DNA from: Candidatus Bathyarchaeota archaeon
GTDB lineage: Archaea > Thermoproteota > Bathyarchaeia > TCS64
Reading direction: 5' to 3'
Assembly: GCA_014730055.1 (NCBI GenBank)
Contig: WJIV01000273.1
Span: 1-9,260, forward strand
Length of the DNA: 9,260 nucleotides
Shown: positions 6,594-9,260 of the stretch, in pieces
Position numbering within the stretch: the first letter of the stretch is position 1
How the letters are laid out: each line of letters begins with the position of its first letter
The notes under the pieces: model-generated
What the model saw: only the letters and a program-made list of their open reading frames with translations
What the model was told of the DNA's origin: nothing
Database searches by the model: none
Made by a program: the position numbers and the translations under genes

Positions 6594-6614
6594 TATTTTC
6601 CTCCAATTTTTATT
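6594..6614 (+). terminator. Oligo-T terminator after livF
   Basis: TATTTTCCTCCAATTTTTATT starts three bases after the livF stop and contains runs of four and five T. It lies before the separate promoter of the next gene. Confidence 0.5.
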
Positions 6615-6636
6615 AACTATACTTGTACAAATTTAC

Positions 6637-6647
6637 GACTATAATTT
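6637..6647 (+). promoter_or_regulatory. Probable TATA box for the HD-domain gene
   Basis: GACTATAATTT is centred about 31 bases before the ATG at 6674. This would start the transcript within a few bases of the ATG, with little or no leader. No ribosome site is seen immediately before the ATG, consistent with leaderless translation. Confidence 0.45.
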
Positions 6648-6673
6648 CAAAGAGATAATAAGAGATTAACAGT

Positions 6674-7231
6674 ATGTTTAACACGATTGTCTTGGATTAT
6701 GAAAAACTCATCGATTTAATGAGTCTAGCTGGAAAACTAAAACGCTTAAAACGAACCGGTTGGATTGAGACTGGAATATCCAATCCTGAATCTGTCTCGG
6801 ATCATACCTATAGAGTTACATTGCTAGCTATGATACTCAGTGATCTAAACAATCTAGACACCGAAAAGGTCCTCAAAATGTCCATGATCCACGATCTCCC
6901 CGAATCTATCATCGGTGATCTGACACCCGATCAAAAAAAGGAGAATCATCAATCAGCTGAGAATAGAGCAATGATGGAAATACTCTCATTGATTCCCCCA
7001 CAAAGTAGAAAAGAGTATGCCATAATTTGGCGTGAATACCAGGAAATGACCTCGGATGAAGCGGAACTTGTTTATGCGGCCGACAAGCTGGAGATGATCC
7101 TGCAGGCTCATGAATACTCAAGTGAAAAAATTGGCTTATCGAAAATTCAAAATTTTTTTGAGACTCAAGTTCCTGAAGAATATGAGTTTTTTCGTAAAGC
7201 GATTATAGGTAGGTTTCATTTAGATAAATAA
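6674..7231 (+). CDS. HD-domain phosphohydrolase of the HDDC2/YfbR type, probable 5'-deoxynucleotidase
   Basis: This 185-residue soluble protein has the full metal site of the HD superfamily: H44 in VSDHTYR, H73-D74 in MIHDLPES and D137 in AADKLEM. The surrounding sequence (LKRLKRTGW, NPESVSDHTYR, ILQAHEYSS) closely matches the HDDC2 family as I recall it, with R27 and W30 in the substrate-recognition area of the related YfbR. Characterised members remove the 5' phosphate from deoxynucleoside monophosphates in a divalent-metal-dependent reaction, which helps balance dNTP pools. Length is normal and no residue of the core site is missing. It has its own promoter and converges on the SIS gene, so it is probably a single transcript. 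Exact substrate is not determinable here. Confidence 0.88.
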   Translation: MFNTIVLDYEKLIDLMSLAGKLKRLKRTGWIETGISNPESVSDHTYRVTLLAMILSDLNNLDTEKVLKMSMIHDLPESIIGDLTPDQKKENHQSAENRAMMEILSLIPPQSRKEYAIIWREYQEMTSDEAELVYAADKLEMILQAHEYSSEKIGLSKIQNFFETQVPEEYEFFRKAIIGRFHLDK

Positions 7232-7260
7232 TTTTCATTAAAATATCTGAAAAATATTTT
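7232..7260. terminator. Shared A/T-rich terminator between convergent HD and SIS genes
   Basis: The 28-base gap is almost all A/T. It has a T4 tract right after the HD stop and a T5 tract on the minus strand (7254-7250) after the SIS stop. It also holds a 7-bp inverted repeat AAAATAT/ATATTTT (7240-7246 and 7254-7260), a weak hairpin made only of A-T pairs that touches the SIS stop codon. Confidence 0.5.
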
Positions 7261-8288
7261 TAAAATTTTACTTTGTCGTAAAAGCGCCAGTGTCCCATCC
7301 GCCTGTTCTTCGCCAAGCTTAGATAGTAACTGAGCCATTCAAGTTCCATGAAGAGTGTGAATGGTGTCATTAAATTATCGACTTCAAGGCCCTGGCTATC
7401 GTACACTATGCATTTGACTCCATTTCCTTTGGCAAACTCTAAGATTTTATCTTCTAGATCCCTCATGCTTGAGCGACCTCTTAGAAATACCGCTACCTCG
7501 CCTTCGGTAAAAAGTTCCAATGCTCCGTGCCTGAATTCACTGTATTTTACTGCCGTTGCATGGACCCAGCACATCTCCATGAGGGTGCATAAAGCAAATT
7601 GATACGTTAGTCCCCAGTTAACACCGCCACCTAGAACATACATCTCGTGACAGTCTTTCAACTCCAAACCCAGCTTTTTAGCTCCCTTTTTAGCTTCAGG
7701 TATCATGGAGGGTAAAATAGTTGGGAGCTCATCTGCTATCTGTATCATCTGTTCTCCAATTGGGTAGCCTTTTTCCCTGAATATTGAACCAAAGATATAG
7801 TATAGACTGGATAGTTTTCCGAGGGTTACTGATCTCCCCTTCCATGCGAATCCATGGTCAGACAGTTTAAGGATCTCAGACCCTTCTTTTTGTGAAAGTC
7901 CGAAGGTAATTGACCCCTTATCGCTTACCCATTTTAAGGCTTCAACGATTTCCTTTGTCTCCCCTGATTGACTGATGAATATACATGCGCTCTGCTCGTC
8001 TATGATAACTGGTCTACTTTCGAGGAACTCCCAGCCACTGAAAGAATGAACTGGGATATCTGTCCATTTTTCTGCTACGTATTTGAATGGGAACTGGACG
8101 CTATAGCTCCCTCCACTACCTACAAGATAATATCTCTCAGCTTTAGAAAGCTCAACGCCAATTTGGATAAGTTTCTTCTTATTCGCCTCAACGCCGCGAA
8201 GCGTAAGCTCCGTGACATTATCCTCAAGCCACGGGGGCCTGTAATTCTCTTCTGTAAGATAATCCACTGGATCGCTCAATATTTCCAC
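7260..8288 (-). CDS. Two-domain SIS sugar-phosphate isomerase/deglycase-like protein (FrlB/GlmS-isomerase type)
   Basis: The 342 residues form two SIS domains. The first has GSGGSYS (57-63) and SQSGET (106-111), the phosphosugar-binding loops. The second has LGGG (219-222), E238 in LMEMCWVHA and H254 in EFRHGALEL. The last two align by eye with E488 and H504 of the E. coli GlmS isomerase domain, which act in ring opening and isomerisation. The C-terminal tail ends in YDKVKF, with a lysine near the end as in this group. There is no glutaminase domain, so it is not a complete GlmS. It more resembles FrlB-like deglycases or AgaS-like enzymes acting on amino-sugar phosphates or fructosamine phosphates; the substrate is unknown. 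The start is GTG at 8288. An in-frame stop just upstream limits extension, and no clear ribosome site exists, suggesting leaderless translation. TFB lies 47 bases upstream in the same direction. Confidence 0.85.
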   Translation of the reverse strand: MEILSDPVDYLTEENYRPPWLEDNVTELTLRGVEANKKKLIQIGVELSKAERYYLVGSGGSYSVQFPFKYVAEKWTDIPVHSFSGWEFLESRPVIIDEQSACIFISQSGETKEIVEALKWVSDKGSITFGLSQKEGSEILKLSDHGFAWKGRSVTLGKLSSLYYIFGSIFREKGYPIGEQMIQIADELPTILPSMIPEAKKGAKKLGLELKDCHEMYVLGGGVNWGLTYQFALCTLMEMCWVHATAVKYSEFRHGALELFTEGEVAVFLRGRSSMRDLEDKILEFAKGNGVKCIVYDSQGLEVDNLMTPFTLFMELEWLSYYLSLAKNRRMGHWRFYDKVKF

Positions 8289-8314
8289 CGAATAGGCAAA
8301 GATACACCTATTCG
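8289..8314. promoter_or_regulatory. 8-bp perfect inverted repeat abutting the SIS gene start, candidate operator
   Basis: CGAATAGG and CCTATTCG are separated by ten bases, and one arm ends exactly at the GTG start codon. The dyad lies between a TATA-like box (about 8316-8324) and the start codon, over the expected transcription start. A repressor bound there would block RNA polymerase. A 5' mRNA hairpin is the alternative. Confidence 0.45.
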
Positions 8315-8315
8315 C

Positions 8316-8324
8316 CTAAAAAGG
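8316..8324 (-). promoter_or_regulatory. TATA-like box for the SIS gene
   Basis: On the minus strand CCTTTTTAG is centred about 31 bases before the GTG start, which would give a leader of zero to five bases. It is only a moderate match and, as a T tract, could also help terminate the upstream TFB transcript. Confidence 0.35.
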
Positions 8325-8329
8325 GTTTG

Positions 8330-8335
8330 AAAAAA
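8330..8335 (-). terminator. Oligo-T tract right after the TFB stop
   Basis: Six T on the minus strand follow the TFB stop codon directly, with a second T5 tract shortly after. This may end the TFB transcript before the SIS gene, although read-through is possible. Confidence 0.35.
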
Positions 8336-9260
8336 TTATAGTTTGAGGTCAAGGGCTTCTTTGAGCCCCTTATACCTGTTCCTTATAGTTACCTCGGTTA
8401 CACCGGCCGCGTCAGCGATCCTCTTCTGAGTCCGCTTCTCATCATTCATAACACATGCGATATAAAGAGCAGCTGCAGCCAGACCCATTGGGTCCTTTCC
8501 AGCAGTCTTCTTTAGCTCTTCGGCTTTACGAAGGATATTGACAGCTGTTTGCTGTGTGAATTCACTTATCTCCACCTTTGCCGCAATCTTGGGAACCCTG
8601 TACTGTGCCTTAGGTATTGGCATGCTAAGCTTTAGCTCTCTTAGAAGAAGCCTGTAACACCTTGCCAGATCTTTTTTGTCTATTGTGCTGTGCTTAGCCA
8701 TCTCCCTGAGTGTTCTCGGTGTTCCGGTCAACCTGCAGGCCGCATAGAGGCTTGCAGCACTTATCGCGCTTATACTTCTGCCCCTGACTAGCCCCTTCTC
8801 TAAGGCTTTCCTGTATACGACAGCAGCTCTCTCCTTTACTGGTTTTGGTATGTGGAGTTTATCGGATAACCTGCTCAGCTCGGTCATAGCATGGCTCAGG
8901 TTCCTGTCTACGCTGCTCTGGTAGCTGGACCTTATATGCCATTTCTTAAGCCTGAGCATCTGGAACATAGTCTTTGTAGGTATGGTTCTACCATATGCGT
9001 CCTTTCCAACCTGACCTATCATGGTTGAAAGCCCTTTATCATGTACGCTGAAGCTAAGGGGCATTCCTACGCGGCTCCGACTTTCCCTCTCGTCTTGGCT
9101 GAAGGCCCTCCATTCAGGTCCCTCATTAATCATATTATCAGACATAACAAGCCCGCAAGCACCACAAATCCTCTCCCCGGATTTATCATCATTAATTACA
9201 TGTGTGCTTCCACATTCCGGGCAAACATCCGGGTTATCAATTTTATTATTGCTTTTTAAC
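8336..9260 (-). CDS. tfb: Transcription initiation factor B (TFB), 5' end outside window
   Basis: The frame stays open to the window edge and gives 307 residues; the true start is just outside. The first part has a zinc ribbon with cysteines 13, 16, 32 and 35 (CPEC and CGAC). Next come the B-reader/B-linker region (GPEWRAFSQDERESRSRVG, SFSVHDKGLSTMIG) and two cyclin repeats. The first repeat contains GRSISAISAASLYAACRLTGTPRTLREMA; the second has GKDPMGLAAAALYIAC and a helix-turn-helix (RTQKRIADAAGVTEVTIRNRYKGL) that recognises the BRE. TFB binds the TATA-TBP complex and recruits RNA polymerase. An ATG at 9145 would cut off the zinc ribbon and is not the start. No typical start codon exists in frame between it and the edge. 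All expected domains are intact, so this looks like a normal, functional TFB; many archaea have several. Confidence 0.96.
   Translation of the reverse strand, partial: LKSNNKIDNPDVCPECGSTHVINDDKSGERICGACGLVMSDNMINEGPEWRAFSQDERESRSRVGMPLSFSVHDKGLSTMIGQVGKDAYGRTIPTKTMFQMLRLKKWHIRSSYQSSVDRNLSHAMTELSRLSDKLHIPKPVKERAAVVYRKALEKGLVRGRSISAISAASLYAACRLTGTPRTLREMAKHSTIDKKDLARCYRLLLRELKLSMPIPKAQYRVPKIAAKVEISEFTQQTAVNILRKAEELKKTAGKDPMGLAAAALYIACVMNDEKRTQKRIADAAGVTEVTIRNRYKGLKEALDLKL

Noticed and set aside
7968..8330. 120-residue plus-strand frame across the SIS gene start
   Set aside because: It overlaps the well supported SIS gene and its control region, and has no recognisable domain.
1..9260. Mobile element, CRISPR, tRNA or defence genes
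   Set aside because: I found no transposase or integrase, no terminal repeats, no regularly spaced repeats and no tRNA-like fold. Every stretch over 300 bases is covered by a gene with a plausible chromosomal function.

Overview
The window comes from an archaeon. At the left edge, translation factor aIF2-alpha is followed by the H/ACA RNP protein Nop10, a common archaeal pair. At the right edge is a transcription factor B (TFB) with a zinc ribbon and two cyclin repeats. Intergenic gaps carry TATA-like boxes about 30 bases before start codons and oligo-T tracts after stops, as in archaeal promoters and terminators. The sequence alone does not fix the phylum; a TACK- or Asgard-type lineage is possible but not demonstrated. 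Base composition is moderate and fairly even. I see no tRNA, rRNA, CRISPR array, transposon or integration scar.

Layout. (1) 1-1070, plus strand: the C-terminal half of aIF2-alpha, nop10 three bases later, then an unrecognised 122-residue protein with its own likely promoter. (2) 1117-6591: a complete branched-chain/polar amino acid (HAAT family) ABC importer split into two divergent units. On the minus strand are permeases livH and livM, then a 47-residue single-span membrane protein immediately after livM. On the plus strand are the substrate-binding protein (livK-type) and ATPases livG and livF. The two units share a control region of about 200 bases. (3) 6674-7231, plus strand: an HD-domain protein of the HDDC2/YfbR 5'-deoxynucleotidase type. 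(4) 7260-8288, minus strand: a two-domain SIS sugar isomerase/deglycase-like protein, converging on the HD gene. Its promoter gap of 47 bases contains a perfect 8-bp inverted repeat between a TATA-like box and the start codon. (5) 8336 to the right edge, minus strand: TFB, whose zinc ribbon can be read up to the window end, so its true start lies outside.

How the genes work together. The binding protein, tethered by an N-terminal membrane segment and a Gly/Asp/Pro linker, would deliver an amino acid-like ligand to the LivH/LivM channel, driven by LivG/LivF. The small membrane protein is translationally linked to livM and may be an extra part of this transporter. The remaining genes are information-processing or general metabolism and show no clear functional link to it.

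Most of the window is ordinary archaeal chromosome. The best candidates for something undescribed are the 47-residue Liv-linked membrane protein, the 122-residue unknown, and the dyad in front of the SIS gene. I found no evidence of a defence system, mobile element or other dramatic novelty.
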